A stretch of 64,000 nucleotides of DNA from Cunninghamia lanceolata. Lineage: Eukaryota; Streptophyta; Pinopsida; Cupressales; Cupressaceae. The position numbers and the translations under genes are program-made. Under the pieces are notes generated by a model that saw nothing but the letters and a program-made list of their open reading frames with translations, made no database searches and was not told the origin of the DNA. The stretch lies in NCBI GenBank assembly GCA_027924645.1, contig BSBN01000888.1:18054501-18118500 (forward strand), read 5' to 3'. The stretch's first letter is position 1; every line of letters begins with the position of its first letter. Shown here one piece after another: positions 46,522 to 58,360 of the stretch.

Positions 46522-48468
46522 CTACTGCTCCATCTCTTGGAGCATCTGTGGACCTAGGAGAACTCTATCCTCAAGGCGATCCCAACTCAATGGGGTACGA
46601 CAAGGACGACCATACAGGGCCTGAAAAGGAGACATGCCAATGGAACTGTGGTACCTATTATTGTACGCAAACTCCACCAAATACAAATAATCTTCCCATC
46701 GGTTTTGCTGATCCATCACATACATACGGAGCATATCCTCGAGGACCTGATTGACCCTCTCAGTTTGCCCATCAGTCTCTGGATGATAAGCTGAACTGAA
46801 GTTCAATTGAGTCCCCAAAGCATGCTGAAGAGATGTCCAAAGAGCTGAAGTAAAAACTGGATCACGATCGGAGATAATCTTGCGAGGAATCCCGTGCAAT
46901 CTGATGATATCCTCCATGAAAATTTTGGCCACAGAAGGAGCATTATATGAAGATCGGACAGGAGAAAAGTGTGCTACTTTCGTAAGCCTGTCTACAGTGA
47001 CCATTATCGCATCGTGGCGATGAGAAGACATGGGTAAACCAACTATAAAATCTATTGAAATGATGTCCCATTTCCATTCCGGAATAAGATGTGGCTGAAG
47101 AAGACCTGCGGGATGCTGATGTTCCGCCTTAACCCTCTGACATTCTAAGCACCTTGAAACAAAATCAGCAATATCCCTCTTCATTCCGGCCCAAAAATAT
47201 ATCTGACGAAGGTCTGCATACATCTTCTTGACACCTGGATGCGCAGAATAAGGTGCCCGATGAGCCTCAGTCATGATTAGGGTGCGGAGACCCTCTGTAG
47301 AAGGCACATAAATGTGATCTAAATGTCGCAAGAGACCATCCAACTCGATAGAATACCCAGCATATCTACCCTCCAAGGCTCTACTAGACTCCACTTCTGC
47401 TTTCACTTCTAGATACCATCTATCTGCAGGGAGTGCTGCAAGAATCTGACCCCTCAAATCCACTCCAAGAGTGATTGACGAAAGTTCATGTCTTCGACGA
47501 CTAAGAGCATCTGCCACCACATTCTCCTTACCTTGGATATATTTTACCTCAAAGTCGTACTCACATAGAAACTCCATCCATCGCCTCTGTCTCGCATTCA
47601 GGTTCGGCTGAGTAAAGATATACTGTAAACTTCGGTGATCACTGTGCAACTCAAACCGATGCCCCAGTAAGAAGTGTCTCCATCTTACTAATGCATGTAC
47701 GACTGCAGCCAACTCTAGGTCATGTGTAGGGTAGTTCAACTCATGATCTTTGAGTTTACGGGACTCGTAATCTATCACACGACCCTCCTGCATCAAAACT
47801 ACTCCTAAACCCTCCAACGATGCATCAGTACATACCACAAAATCTCTGGTAGGATCAGGCACTGCTAGAATAGGTGCACTAGTTAACCGCTCCTTAAGAC
47901 TCTGAAAAGCTGCTTGACACTGTTCTAACCAAATGAACTTCTTTCCTTTTCTCTGAAGAGAAGTTATAGGGTGAGCTATCTTTGAAAATCCTTCCACAAA
48001 TCGCCGATAATAGCCTGCTAAACCCATGAAACTACGAACCTCTGAAACATTGGTAGGAGCCGGCCAATCCATGATGGCTTGAATCTTTGAAGGATCCACT
48101 ACAATACCCTTGTCCGAAATAACATGTCCCAAATATTTTACTTCAGTTTGAAAGAAATCACATTCAGCCAAATTTGTATACAACTGATTTTCTCTTAAAC
48201 ACTGCAAAACCTGCCGCAAATGCTCTTCATGATCCTCCATAGACCTTGAATAAATCAATATATCATCTAAGAAGACAAGAACAAATCTATCTAGATAGGT
48301 ACGGAACACACCATTCATCAGGCTCATGAATACTGATGGCGCATTTGTCAATCCAAAAGGTACAACAGTGAACTCATAATGCCCATAGCGAGTGCGAAAT
48401 GCTGTCTTGTGGATGTCAGCCTCAAAAATGCGCAACTGATGATATCCCGATTTAAGGTCTATCTTCAA
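46522..48468 (-). CDS. Element D RT, RNase H and integrase core (open segment, 648 codons)
   Basis: The longest open frame in the window. [15 protein letters not shown] and FLDDILIYS (catalytic pair at about residues 68-69). RNase [11 protein letters not shown] (Asp about 215), [28 protein letters not shown] and [11 protein letters not shown]. Integrase: zinc-binding His at about 403 and 410 with Cys 440 and 443 (H-x6-H, C-x2-C); core Asp 473 ([10 protein letters not shown]), Asp 534 (IISDRDPVF) and Glu 570 ([14 protein letters not shown]). All catalytic residues are intact. The piece ends at TAG 46522-46524 after LQEMEQ, where Gln is likely. It is the right length for this part of a Ty3 pol. 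Confidence 0.96.
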   Translation of the reverse strand: MKIDLKSGYHQLRIFEADIHKTAFRTRYGHYEFTVVPFGLTNAPSVFMSLMNGVFRTYLDRFVLVFLDDILIYSRSMEDHEEHLRQVLQCLRENQLYTNLAECDFFQTEVKYLGHVISDKGIVVDPSKIQAIMDWPAPTNVSEVRSFMGLAGYYRRFVEGFSKIAHPITSLQRKGKKFIWLEQCQAAFQSLKERLTSAPILAVPDPTRDFVVCTDASLEGLGVVLMQEGRVIDYESRKLKDHELNYPTHDLELAAVVHALVRWRHFLLGHRFELHSDHRSLQYIFTQPNLNARQRRWMEFLCEYDFEVKYIQGKENVVADALSRRRHELSSITLGVDLRGQILAALPADRWYLEVKAEVESSRALEGRYAGYSIELDGLLRHLDHIYVPSTEGLRTLIMTEAHRAPYSAHPGVKKMYADLRQIYFWAGMKRDIADFVSRCLECQRVKAEHQHPAGLLQPHLIPEWKWDIISIDFIVGLPMSSHRHDAIMVTVDRLTKVAHFSPVRSSYNAPSVAKIFMEDIIRLHGIPRKIISDRDPVFTSALWTSLQHALGTQLNFSSAYHPETDGQTERVNQVLEDMLRMYVMDQQNRWEDYLYLVEFAYNNRYHSSIGMSPFQALYGRPCRTPLSWDRLEDRVLLGPQMLQEMEQ

Positions 48469-48510
48469 AAATACCTTAGCTCCCTTGATCTGATCAAAAA
48501 GGTCATCAAT

Positions 48511-49407
48511 TCACGGCAATGGGTACCTGTTCTTCACAGTCACCTTATTAAGCTGCCGATAGTCGATGCACAAACGCAGAGATCCATCCTTTTTCTTCAC
48601 AAAAATCACAGGTGCTCCCCATGGAGAGACACTTGGACGAATGAATCCCTTCGCTAATAACTCTTCTAGCTGCAAGCGAAGCTCCTTAAGTTCCTGAGTA
48701 GTCATTCGATATGGAGCTCGTGAAATAGGTTCTGCTCCAGGAACAAGGTCTATCTTGAAATCAATGTCTCGCTTCGGTGGCATACCTGGAATCTCGCTAG
48801 GAAAGACATCCTCATACTCCTTGAGAATAGGATAATCATCAAGGGATGCCTCCCTATTTTCCCCAAAATCTAAGTCATTAACTGTTACAGCAAACAACTT
48901 GCATCCTTGACGCAGACATCTCTTCAATTGCATAGCAGAAATCATGCGCAAGGAGATGGGTCTCTGAATCCCAACCACTTCTACTTCTTTGCCCGAATCA
49001 TCAACACACCTCACTAATTTGTGGCGACAGTCTATTACCGCTCGATGAGCATCCAACCAATCCATACCCAGCACTATATCATAGGATCCTAATGGTATAA
49101 TATGAAGATCCGCTGTGGTAGATAAAGGTCCTATCCTCAACTCGCAACCATGCACAAGAGAATCTACTGATACCCTAGACCCAGAGGCCAATTCCACCTG
49201 CCACTTAACATCTTGCTTTGCTGCCACCAATTTGCAATGCTCCACTAAAGAAGGGGAAATAAAAGAATCTGAAGCACCAGAGTCAAAAAGAACAGAAATG
49301 GTAATACCTCGCAAGACACCTGTAGCCTCCACAACGGTACCTTGGTGCTCCGCTTGGTGATTATCCACCACCGCAAACACTCTATGTGACCTGCCTGCAT
49401 CACCCAC
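48511..49407 (-). CDS. Element D protease and N-terminal RT (open segment, 298 codons)
   Basis: An open piece of the polyprotein; its first codon is not an ATG-defined start but lies inside the larger frame. AVVDN and [12 protein letters not shown] (Asp at about residue 42) mark a retropepsin-like protease; [14 protein letters not shown] is the conserved protease C-terminal motif. RT begins at about residue 190 ([12 protein letters not shown]) and includes [20 protein letters not shown] and [20 protein letters not shown]. It stops at TGA 48511-48513 where Arg is expected. Confidence 0.9.
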   Translation of the reverse strand: MGDAGRSHRVFAVVDNHQAEHQGTVVEATGVLRGITISVLFDSGASDSFISPSLVEHCKLVAAKQDVKWQVELASGSRVSVDSLVHGCELRIGPLSTTADLHIIPLGSYDIVLGMDWLDAHRAVIDCRHKLVRCVDDSGKEVEVVGIQRPISLRMISAMQLKRCLRQGCKLFAVTVNDLDFGENREASLDDYPILKEYEDVFPSEIPGMPPKRDIDFKIDLVPGAEPISRAPYRMTTQELKELRLQLEELLAKGFIRPSVSPWGAPVIFVKKKDGSLRLCIDYRQLNKVTVKNRYPLP

Positions 49408-49411
49408 AGTG

Positions 49412-50073
49412 GGCTCTGAAACTGCGGGTCTCTGACCAAATCCTGAAGTATTCTTACGCGGGCACTGTCTAGCAATGTGGCCCTGCTGGCCGCAAGAAAA
49501 ACATCCTGTTCCCCTGCCAAAACCTCCACCACCTACAGGAGCATTAGATTACTGAAAACTACCTCTACTTGCTGCAGATTGTGTGCTTTGCGCTGGTTGA
49601 CTGGCCCGATCACGTTTAACTCTCTGCCAACTTCGATCCTTCCTAGAATGAAATCTGTTGCTTTGCTGATACTGAGAGTTTCTTGATTTCATCTGGGAAA
49701 ACTGTTGTTGCTGCTGCCCACTCTTAGAAGGTACCTGTTGACTCCTCAAGTTACCTGCTGCATGAGACTGACCACCTCGGAAACCCAAACCTGCTCGAGA
49801 TGAGCTACCAATCTGTACACCTGTATGACCCCCTAGGGCCATGGTCGGGTTCTCTTCCACCAATCTAGCCTTCTCAACTGCTACCTCCATGGTCTTCGGC
49901 TCGAACACACGAACTCCTCCGCTGATGCGTGCATTCAGACCTCTGATAAAATGTTGAACTAACATGGCCTCGTCGTTTCCAATCCCTGCATATTGCTTGA
50001 GTTCATAAAACCTGCGCTCATACTGTTCCACTGTCATGGCCATCTGTCTCAACCCATGGAATTCATCCGCTCG
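49412..50073 (-). pseudogene. Element D gag, C-terminal half with zinc knuckle
   Basis: MTVEQYERRFYELKQYAGIG and VQHFIRGLNARI complete the capsid region. A Gln/Ser-rich linker follows (about 49560-49780), then a TAA (49549-49551) and the nucleocapsid knuckle [15 protein letters not shown] (C-x2-C-x4-H-x4-C) at 49462-49503. Here the IGNDEAMLVQHFIRG segment is uninterrupted, unlike in elements A and B. Confidence 0.9.
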
Positions 50074-50640
50074 TCATTGCCTCCAGTGATCAGATAAAAA
50101 TTGAGCTCTGAACCTTTCTAGAAATAGTTCCCATGAAATTGTCGCAATATCTAGATGCAACTTTTGTTCCTCAAGACGCCACCAAGTAGAGGCGAATCCT
50201 CTTAGATGCATGATGGCGCATCTTGCCTTAGTGTTGCTGCCATATGGATGCATAGCAAAGCATCTCTCCAAATCAATTAGCCAAGTTTCCGCTTCCAAAC
50301 CGCTACCGGAGCCATCGAATGTAGGAGGACGGGCTCTCATCAGGTCTCTCATGTGGCCCGCAAGAATGGCTTCTTGTTCAGCTGTGACCTCTCTCCTTCT
50401 AGGAGATCTTTCTCTTTCTCTTTCTTCCAGTTGCACCACCTCCTGCCTTGGACCAAGACGAGCAAGCACCTCCTCAAGGAGCTGGCGTAGTTGAGCACCC
50501 TCGGGCTAAACCTGATTCTCCTGATTCTCACTTCCACCTTCTTGTGTACTTCCATGAGGGGAACTAGGAGGAGGGCTTATCTCAACACCTCTCCCACGAC
50601 CCCTACCTCGACCACGTCCTCAGCCTCGTACCCTAGGCAT
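50074..50640 (-). pseudogene. Element D gag, N-terminal half (capsid)
   Basis: Contains a Gly-Arg-rich start, an acidic/basic helix region (EEVLARLGPRQEVVQLEERE), and the capsid core with RPPTFDGSGSGLEAETWLID, CFAMHPYGSN and WELFLERFRAQFL. It ends at TGA 50074-50076, where relatives read Arg (HWRQ-R-RADEFH). The core builds the virus-like particle by family analogy. Confidence 0.9.
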
Positions 50641-50775
50641 CTTCCTGGACAACACATCCAAGAACAACTTCAGGTTGTTAGGCAAGGACTATGAATGAAT
50701 ATGTCCTTCAGAGTTTAAGCAACTAGCATAGCTTAATGGGCTAATTATAAAACCAGAGTACCCAGTGTTAGAAAC

Positions 50776-50790
50776 TTGGCTCTGATACCA
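50776..50790 (-). other. Element D primer binding site (tRNA-iMet)
   Basis: The minus strand reads TGGTATCAGAGCCAA two bases after the 5' LTR end. Confidence 0.94.
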
Positions 50791-51524
50791 GATGTAATGC
50801 CCGCCTTGAATGCCTTAAAGAATACACATTTATGCAATATGAAACAAGAAATTTTTTTTAAAAAAGATTAAGTAACGTTAACACAACTAATTACAACATA
50901 TTCTCTAAGGGTCCAAGGCTGCATCACTTAACAAATTGACTAACACAAATTAACATACATCAGTAACTGATCCAAATTCATGCTCAAATAAATAACTCAT
51001 TCACATTCCTTGCAAACATCAGATAACGGAATCAGCATGATAAGATACAGAACTGAAATGCTTTCATATAAGTACATCAAGACATCATTACATTGCCACT
51101 TTTAGTCTACATCAAAAGTTACATACATAAAGAATATTCTGTTACACAAATCTGGTACAAGGTTGTACACTTACATCATCATCATTGAAACAAGTACAAC
51201 TGAAACAAATCCTTTTCTGCATAAGATCCTGACAAGAGAACCAATTGGATAAAATAGCTCTTCCACCCGACCATGTGGAACCCTAAGGTCCACCCCCCGA
51301 GCTAGGAGTTAACATGAGGTCCCAAACACTGACAGTCAGGTAGACGAAAGACAAACAAGAACAAAGGACGACCCAACGCCAATACAACATATGGCAAATC
51401 AATACAACACAACATAACTTAACTTAACTTTCACTTCCAGAGGCGACACAAAACAAATGAGAAGAGACTGAACAAGGGATGCTAGGTTGTAGTAGGGAGA
51501 GTGTCATCGCACGGTCCTAACATG

Positions 51525-51652
51525 GGTTATCCTGATAGCCTCTCACTAGGCACCGGCCCCCATCTATGGTTATCCTGACAGCCTCTCACTAGGCGCCGGC
51601 CCCCATCTATGGTTATCCTGACAGCCTCTCACTAGGCGCCGGCCCCATAGGG
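51525..51652. repeat. 43-bp tandem repeat, three copies (right LTR)
   Basis: Units start at 51525, 51568 and 51611. The left LTR has two. Confidence 0.93.
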
Positions 51653-53622
51653 TGACACATGCGGAATCGATCTTCCTTTCATGAGGACAAGGAAGTCAAT
51701 CATGCCGACCAGGCCTTCTCTACCCATCCTTAGTCTAAACAAGCACTACAGGCCATGGGAGAGGAATCTATTAATCTTATTAATGTGAAGTCTACCCTTA
51801 ACCCCCTAGTTAATTTTAGGTTATCACTTGATTAATCTACTTCCAACGGGTTATCCTGACTGCCACTTTGGGCGCCGGCCCCACGTTGAAAGCCACTCTC
51901 CTTCCTAACACCTAGTAAACCTTAAAGCATCATGCAATTCTTAATAACAACACACGTATAATTACACTGCAAGGCATAAACCTTCTTGCATCAAAGTAGA
52001 ATCATAACATCAATTGTTATCCAACACTTTTACCATTGCAATACTTTATCCTCTAACAGATTTCAGATCTCTCCTTACGACAAAACGGTACAATGAGAGC
52101 ACAAGAGGTTTGCTATTCCATCCTGAGATTATTACTATACAAGACACAACATTCAACCTTGACAGAACCTCATATTTACTTCATACTTTGTTTGATACAC
52201 ATAAACGCTATTACATCGTAATTACAAAAACAACAATACACAAGTTGCAAATACTTAACAACGACATCTTAGCCTCTGGAATACGGTTTTATCCACTCTT
52301 GGATCAACTCTTTACAAACATCAGAAATACTTAACTTATACCGTAAAATACAGTTCTAAAATCAACCATACAATTTCTTCTCTGTTCAATGTAAACAACT
52401 TCAATAATAAAATCAGCATTAGCTTACATTCTCTACCGTTATTGTTTATCACCATCCTACTGCCTTGTAAAGGAGTCGTAAATGAATCCTATATGAACAG
52501 CTTGAATAGATTGCAATGAAGAGTAAAATGGCTATTAACAGTTTTGTCATCAGAATGGATAACAGCTGATTAGTCTAACAACTTCCTCAACTCGCAAACC
52601 TGACGGTAACCAATAATCACAAAAATAATGAAGGCAAGAAGGTTCGATGGTTAAGTTTTACGGTATCCAAGGACGTTCTTTGAAACCCCCGCATCTAGTT
52701 CATGCTTCTAACAGTTATGCTGATTTACCATACATGGAGAGTATAAATGCAAGTTCATTAATTACTTCTACTCAGGTTTAATTTCTGATAGAAATGGATA
52801 AACTACAACATCTCAGTAAATTGTTGATTGTTGTATGTGTTTAGCTGTCCCTTGCTGTATCGGATACTGTTCTGGTTATAAAGAATGTTGTAAACTCCGT
52901 TATACTATAGTCAAATCTGGTAAGAACGCTAGGATACAGTATATGTTTCTGATGATGATCTGATTTCAGTTTATATGCAGTGGAAGTACTAATCTCAAGG
53001 TGCAACATTGGATCATAGTTCACCAGACTTTTGCCCATATCTGAATTGTATGAGGCCAAATATAATACCCCAGTTATCCGTCTACGGAAAGCTGTACACT
53101 GGTAGGCTATGATAATCAGAGAGTGATATCTTGTTGCACTACAACTCAGGGTTTGTTAATAACAAGGTATTGGAACATCTTAATATACACCCAACTGATA
53201 AAGCAGAAAGTCCATTGGACAGCGGCTGTCAGACAGTTATGTTCGCACTTCATATCACTAGGTTCGCTGATCAATCTGCAATGAGCTTGCATTATAGGAT
53301 GCGATCTGTATAGGACATTCTTCCAATGCGCGACTAGCTGGCACATCGAACCAAATGATAGAAGTAACTGCAGGTTTTAGTCTGAAATGATCAGCAGGCA
53401 GAGAAAAGAAAACGTTGAACTGCACAAGGGTGCGATCTTCATTCACAGTCTCTATCAGATGTGTGTCCAACCAAAACAGCTGGGACTTATAATGGAACAA
53501 GATCAGGGCCCAAACAAAGGAACAGTAGACGCTTAATCAAAAATTACCTCTGTCTCTTTTTTTTTCCTAGATGCAGGGTTACGGTAAGATGACAAGGCAT
53601 TTCTTCTCTTGCTGAACGTGAT

Positions 53623-53988
53623 ATGGTAATCCAAATCGATTACCCAGAAGTCTTTAGTAAGTTGCAGTATTGGGAAAGAGCTATTGTTGATATATGTAAA
53701 CTAAGGGCTAAATGGAAACCACTCCTACGTCCTATCCACCGACTGTATTACCTTGACAGCGCATATGACTTAACATACACGGGCAGGTCCGTTGAGTTCT
53801 ATAACTGCCGCGTTTTGTGTCTTCTCATGGCTACATCGCAATTCATTCATTATATCAGTGAGGGGCAACATTATGTTTCATTAAGGGTAAATGTTTACCT
53901 GGCTGACGATGAAGACTCAACTGCAAGATTGTGGAAAAGGATCAACTGGCTGGAGCGCCCTTGCCATATGGAACAACTGAAGTGCTAA
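53623..53988 (+). other. Unexplained LTR antisense ORF, right copy (121 codons)
   Basis: Same frame as 43161-43526; one nucleotide differs (CTA for CTG, synonymous Leu). An in-frame TGA at about 53589 blocks the upstream extension seen in the left copy. No homology recognised. Confidence 0.4.
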
Positions 53989-55332
53989 AACTTCAAACAC
54001 AAATAGTTGTGCAGAGAAGCATTCAACTTACGGCGTTTACAGATAAGAAGAGAGGCGTTTCCTATAAAAACGGTAACAATCTTGCAGGCTGGCCAAAACA
54101 ATTGGAAAATTATCAATCTTAATCAATCCAGTGACGGAGGGTATCCAACCAAGCAGAAAACTCCAGCTATGGAGTGCGCTAAGCAATAAAACCTAGTAGA
54201 ATACTAAATAAATGGCGAATAAGAAGGATTCAGTCTTTCTTTTCAGCGGGTGATATCAGGCAGCGATCTATCTATGAGGATTGGTCCACAAACTGAATAA
54301 TGCCAACGCACAACAGCATAACCTGGTATAACCGATCCACTACAGAATAAATCGAGTCTACCTTCATTTCAGAGGAAGTAAGGCAGCAAACTCACTATCA
54401 CGCCCCAGTACAATTTACAGCGATGTTAGATATCAATCTGCTTGCACAATACCTAAGAACACTTAAGATAATTACAACCCGATAACCAAGTTCAACACCA
54501 CTGCTCACTAGTCTCGCATCTAGAATGTGAGAGATTCGCCTAAATATTTCTACCTTACGCTGGCATTACAGGTGCGACCCACATGACTGACCTCCGTAGG
54601 ATATTTGCTCAGCCCAAACGGCTAAGATTTCAATGAACGAGTGTAGGAAATGTAAGCAGAAATCCTAGGAAACTTTAATATCGAAGAAGGAAGGGTTTCA
54701 TGGCATTTAGGAATATCAGAGATCAAATGCTATGTGAAAGCGCACAAACTAAGGAAGCAATATCATTCGCCCACCTATACTAAAGCACCTTTTCCAATAG
54801 TGTGTGCAGAGACCAGAGGAGAGTGACCTATCATGGTCGAAGGGAGACGTTCTCAGACGACAAGGAAATAACATGGCGAAGGATTTACTATAGGAACAAC
54901 TACCTTGAGCTATTACTTCTTATACCTGCACCCTTTCGAGGAATAAGACTAGGGTTTGATGACAGAACAAGGATGTCTTCTTCTTTTTTTTGTTTAGATA
55001 CAATGATGATAGAGAACGGAGTTCTAATTGATCCTAAGAAGGTGTCATTTTACATCTACAAACCCTAACCAGATTACGTCAGTCTGAGAGTGCATACAGA
55101 AAGATTCGGCAACCGTGGAAGATGCTGATCACACACAAAGAGGACAGACTACCGAACTATGCGGAATCAAATAAACTATAACCACATTTGCAGATTTGAA
55201 TTGAAGTTCAGAGATAAGGCATTCGACGGAACCTGATTTCGCAAATCACCTCGACGAACCTGCTCCAATTGTTGCAGTTCCAAGCCGCTTCTTTTCTTAC
55301 CCCTGTGTTGATCTCCTTGATGCCCCTCCAGC

Positions 55333-55342
55333 CCTTTTATAA
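55333..55342 (-). promoter_or_regulatory. TATA-like box of element D 5' LTR
   Basis: TTATAAAAGG on the minus strand, followed by GGCTGGAGGGGCATCAAGG. If used, transcripts would start about 30 bases further on and carry some 4.5 kb of LTR before the primer site. Confidence 0.6.
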
Positions 55343-56446
55343 CTCAGTCTCTCTCTCCTTTCCTAGGGCTTGACACGTGATTCCGTGTAACTCCTTTTAA
55401 AGAATATGTATTTTTTTTTAAATTAATTAAAAGATCCCAATTATTAGATACTTTATTTTATTATTACTTTTCTTTATAGCCGACCCAAAATATTGTTATA
55501 AATAGAATAGTACTATTTCGACAATTATATTTTTTTGTACTATACTTTAATTTATCTTATTAATCAAGTTATGAATCACAATTTACAAGCGTGGTTATAT
55601 CTATTTATTTATTTAAATATTTGTTATAAATAATATTATATCGAATAATACAAACTTCTTACAACTTTATTTATCAACAACACTTCTATTAAAATAATAA
55701 TTTATTTATAGCTAAAATCGACAACTAATGACATTATGCCCGTTTAACAACACTTAAACTCTTCCGTAGAATAATTCTAATTAAAGCACAACATTACCAC
55801 ACATACTTAGACACCTTTGAACTTGGTTTGACTCCAAAATACAATATTACCTGACAGTGAAACATGGGCGAATGACAACCAATAACCACAAGGGTAAACT
55901 GACGACGAAGGAACACTGACTAGGGACCTCATGTTAACTCCAACCAACTAATCCATTGGCGAAGGCACGCTCAGACCTGTAATCAGGTGGAGTCGATGCC
56001 TAGTACCTGCATCCTGCAGCAACACACAGTTAACCGTAACAAGATATACATATACATCACATGCAGTCCTATCGTGAATGGAAATCACAGTGAGGTAGGG
56101 TACTCGAGAACGAGTAATACAACACTGTTCCATTCACGTTTATAAATAATAATCAACTAAATTGAACAAGATATCAGATTACTAATCTACGACATAAAAT
56201 GATCAACTAACTTCCAATCCCATATCATGAATAACATCAAAGCATTTAAAACATCAGTTCGTTTATCAAATTGTAAAGCATAATGACATAATACAACATC
56301 AACATCTGTTATCATAATAATTAGGTTCATACTGAAATAGCAAAATAACTAGAAATCCATCATCAACGACCTAAAAATACTGTCAAAATGTCCAGTACTA
56401 CTAAGCAAACATCAGTCCAAAAGACGATAAGTTGAGGGGCACTACA

Positions 56447-56451
56447 ACTTC
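56447..56451. other. Element D target duplication, right
   Basis: ACTTC, matching 40370-40374. Confidence 0.93.
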
Positions 56452-56556
56452 TGTTGTGGTGGAGCAGGCAACTATGGTTGTAACTTCAGTTCCGGAGGTT
56501 GCACCAGCTGTGGTGTAGCAAATTGTGGAGGCAACTGTGGCGGGGGCTTTTACTAG
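56452..56556 (+). pseudogene. Cys/Gly-rich repeat protein, 3' part
   Basis: It continues the frame of 39745-40374 exactly: 34 codons rich in Cys, Gly and Asn (GGAGNYGCNFSSGG, CGGNCGGGFY) and then TAG at 56554-56556. Without element D and one target copy, the reading frame would be 735 bp, about 244 codons. Continuity of the repeat pattern across the junction is the main argument that the frame is meaningful. Confidence 0.5.
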
Positions 56557-58140
56557 TGGGTGTGGGTATGACTGTGGCGGAAGTTATTTAAAACAGGTTT
56601 GGGTGCCTTTTTTTTTTATTAGCTAGTATTAATTTTCATGCATATGCTTTCTAAGTTGCTCATAGGTAATATTAAATAAAGGTGCAGATGCATATATTTT
56701 GTAAGTCATCTTACCAATTTGTTAGAATAAAGTATTTATCCCATATACATGGGATAATAGTAGATGTGTTTAGTAAGAAATTTTATAATGTAATAACTTC
56801 CCAACTGGAAGGTATCTTCTATATTTGTAGTTGGAGTGTATGCTCTATTTGGAGGTTCACCCCTTAACGTGGTACTATAATGAAAATACAAAGTCTTTTT
56901 CTTACAAAATAAATTTGGACACCTACTCATGGTTTCCACGCACCAAATCTGAGTATAGTCCAATGTAAGACCATTTTAACCTAATTGAGAAATATTAAAT
57001 GCATGAAACTAAAATCCTCCAACAACATTATATATACTAGAATTCTTCTAACAATATATAGCTTTGGAAACCACTCTATAGCATATATGTTCCCTCAACC
57101 ACATTCACACGTAATTGAGTTGAGAATCATGAATAAAATATAAAGTATACCCCTTATATTTTATATGTATATACAAACATATGTATACTACAACTTAACA
57201 CACTATTAGTCCAAATAGTCAATATTAAATCAAATACAAATGTTCCTTCCTTCGTGGCAAATTGTACACAATATAAGACTATTTTATAATAAATGTACAC
57301 AACAATATTTAACTAGACCTTTAAGAGTCTAACCATAAAGCAATTTCTCCCAAATCCCTTGAGAATATATATGTGTAAATATACAAATTTGAAAGTACAC
57401 ACTTAATCTACTTAATTGCACTTCTCCAAATAATTGTTGATGAAAAACCAGTTCTATTTCACTCAATAAGAGTAAAATAAAATGCAAACTTAATGTCATT
57501 TTTTTATCAAAGAATCCTCCATACTCTTACACAATTCTTTGTATATAGAGATAGGATCATTCTAAAATAAACAAATATCACAATAGTTGTATCAAGACTA
57601 CACATTATTTTATAACCTATGTTCATGCCCATTATAGATGGAGACATAAAGTATGTTGTGAATAGCGTAAATTACATAGATACAATAGGAAAATTAGGTG
57701 TCCCAACCTTGCAAATTTCTTAAGTTTATTTATTTATTATTTAACTTTTCCTGTAATTATTTAGTATATTTTATAATGTATTTTTATTAAATAATTATGT
57801 TGCACAAAAATGGAGCATGAGACTTCAAGTTGGTACTTGTGCCACATGTCAATGCCTTGTATGATGAGTTGTAATTTGTCATAGATGCTCATTTATTGAC
57901 AAAATATGGACATCATAATTCTAGAGATTCTATGAGAATTGTAAGAGCTAGAAATAGGGGGAGTTATTAGAAATCTAAACCAACTATGACATTTGTCATA
58001 GGGCACTTTATTTAGACTAACTATTATTGGAAAATCTAGGTGCCCAAGTTGGCTAAATATCTTATGGGTGGGTGCAAGAAATTGACTCCACTTTTAGTGG
58101 AAGTCTCGTGAGGGAAAAAATCTTGACAGGAATGGGTATG
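56557..58140. other. AT-rich intergenic, no gene seen
   Basis: Many short ATA/TAT words. No frame on either strand shows recognisable homology. Confidence 0.5.
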
Positions 58141-58360
58141 TGTTGCATAAAAAAAAGTACCCATTTAGGAATAGGTACCTTAATCTAAACTCCTACATGT
58201 ATGGAATGGGTAGCCATTCTAGTTGCAGATCTTGTTCTAAATGGGTACTCATTAGGAACATGTATGTGTTTAGGAATTCATATGCATTTATATGAACAAG
58301 TACCCATTTCTAAAATGAATGGGAACCCATTTAAGAATGGGTACGCATTCCTAATAAGTA
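58140..58360. repeat. Cluster of short inverted repeats around GTACCCATT
   Basis: AGTACCCATTTAG at 58156-58168 is the exact complement of CTAAATGGGTACT at 58237-58249. Further copies (GTACCCATTTC near 58300, AATGGGTACGCATTCC near 58337) form a fold-back cluster. The layout resembles the GGTACCT cluster at 33470-33670. Confidence 0.7.

Larger units (their letters stand above)
46006..50640 (-). pseudogene. Element D gag-pro-pol-chromodomain, single frame with seven nonsense codons
   Basis: From the ATG at 50640 (MPRVRG) to a TAA at 46006-46008 the frame is continuous for 1545 codons with no frameshift. Stops interrupt it at 50620-50622 (TGA), 50506-50508 (TAG), 50074-50076 (TGA), 49549-49551 (TAA), 48511-48513 (TGA), 46522-46524 (TAG) and 46441-46443 (TAG). 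Each is explained by one C-to-T change from CGA, CAG or CAA, and neighbouring residues fit Arg or Gln there in relatives. Domains run gag, CCHC, protease, RT, RNase H, integrase, chromodomain. Catalytic residues in RT, RNase H and integrase are all present. Confidence 0.95.
40375..56446 (-). mobile_element. Element D: full-length Tekay/Del-like chromovirus with 5.6 kb LTRs
   Basis: 16,072 bp on the minus strand, flanked by the exact duplication ACTTC. LTRs 40375-45983 and 50793-56446 start TGTAATGCC and end CACTACA (plus strand) and differ by about 1-2% by eye, so this is the youngest insertion with a measurable LTR pair here. The internal region (4809 bp) contains an iMet primer site, one continuous gag-pro-RT-RNase H-integrase-chromodomain frame and a polypurine tract. 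Seven nonsense codons disable it. It splits a Cys/Gly-rich reading frame. Confidence 0.96.
50793..56446 (-). repeat. Element D 5' LTR
   Basis: 5654 bp, 45 bp longer than its partner. One extra 43-bp repeat unit accounts for nearly all of the difference. TG...CA bounded. Confidence 0.95.
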
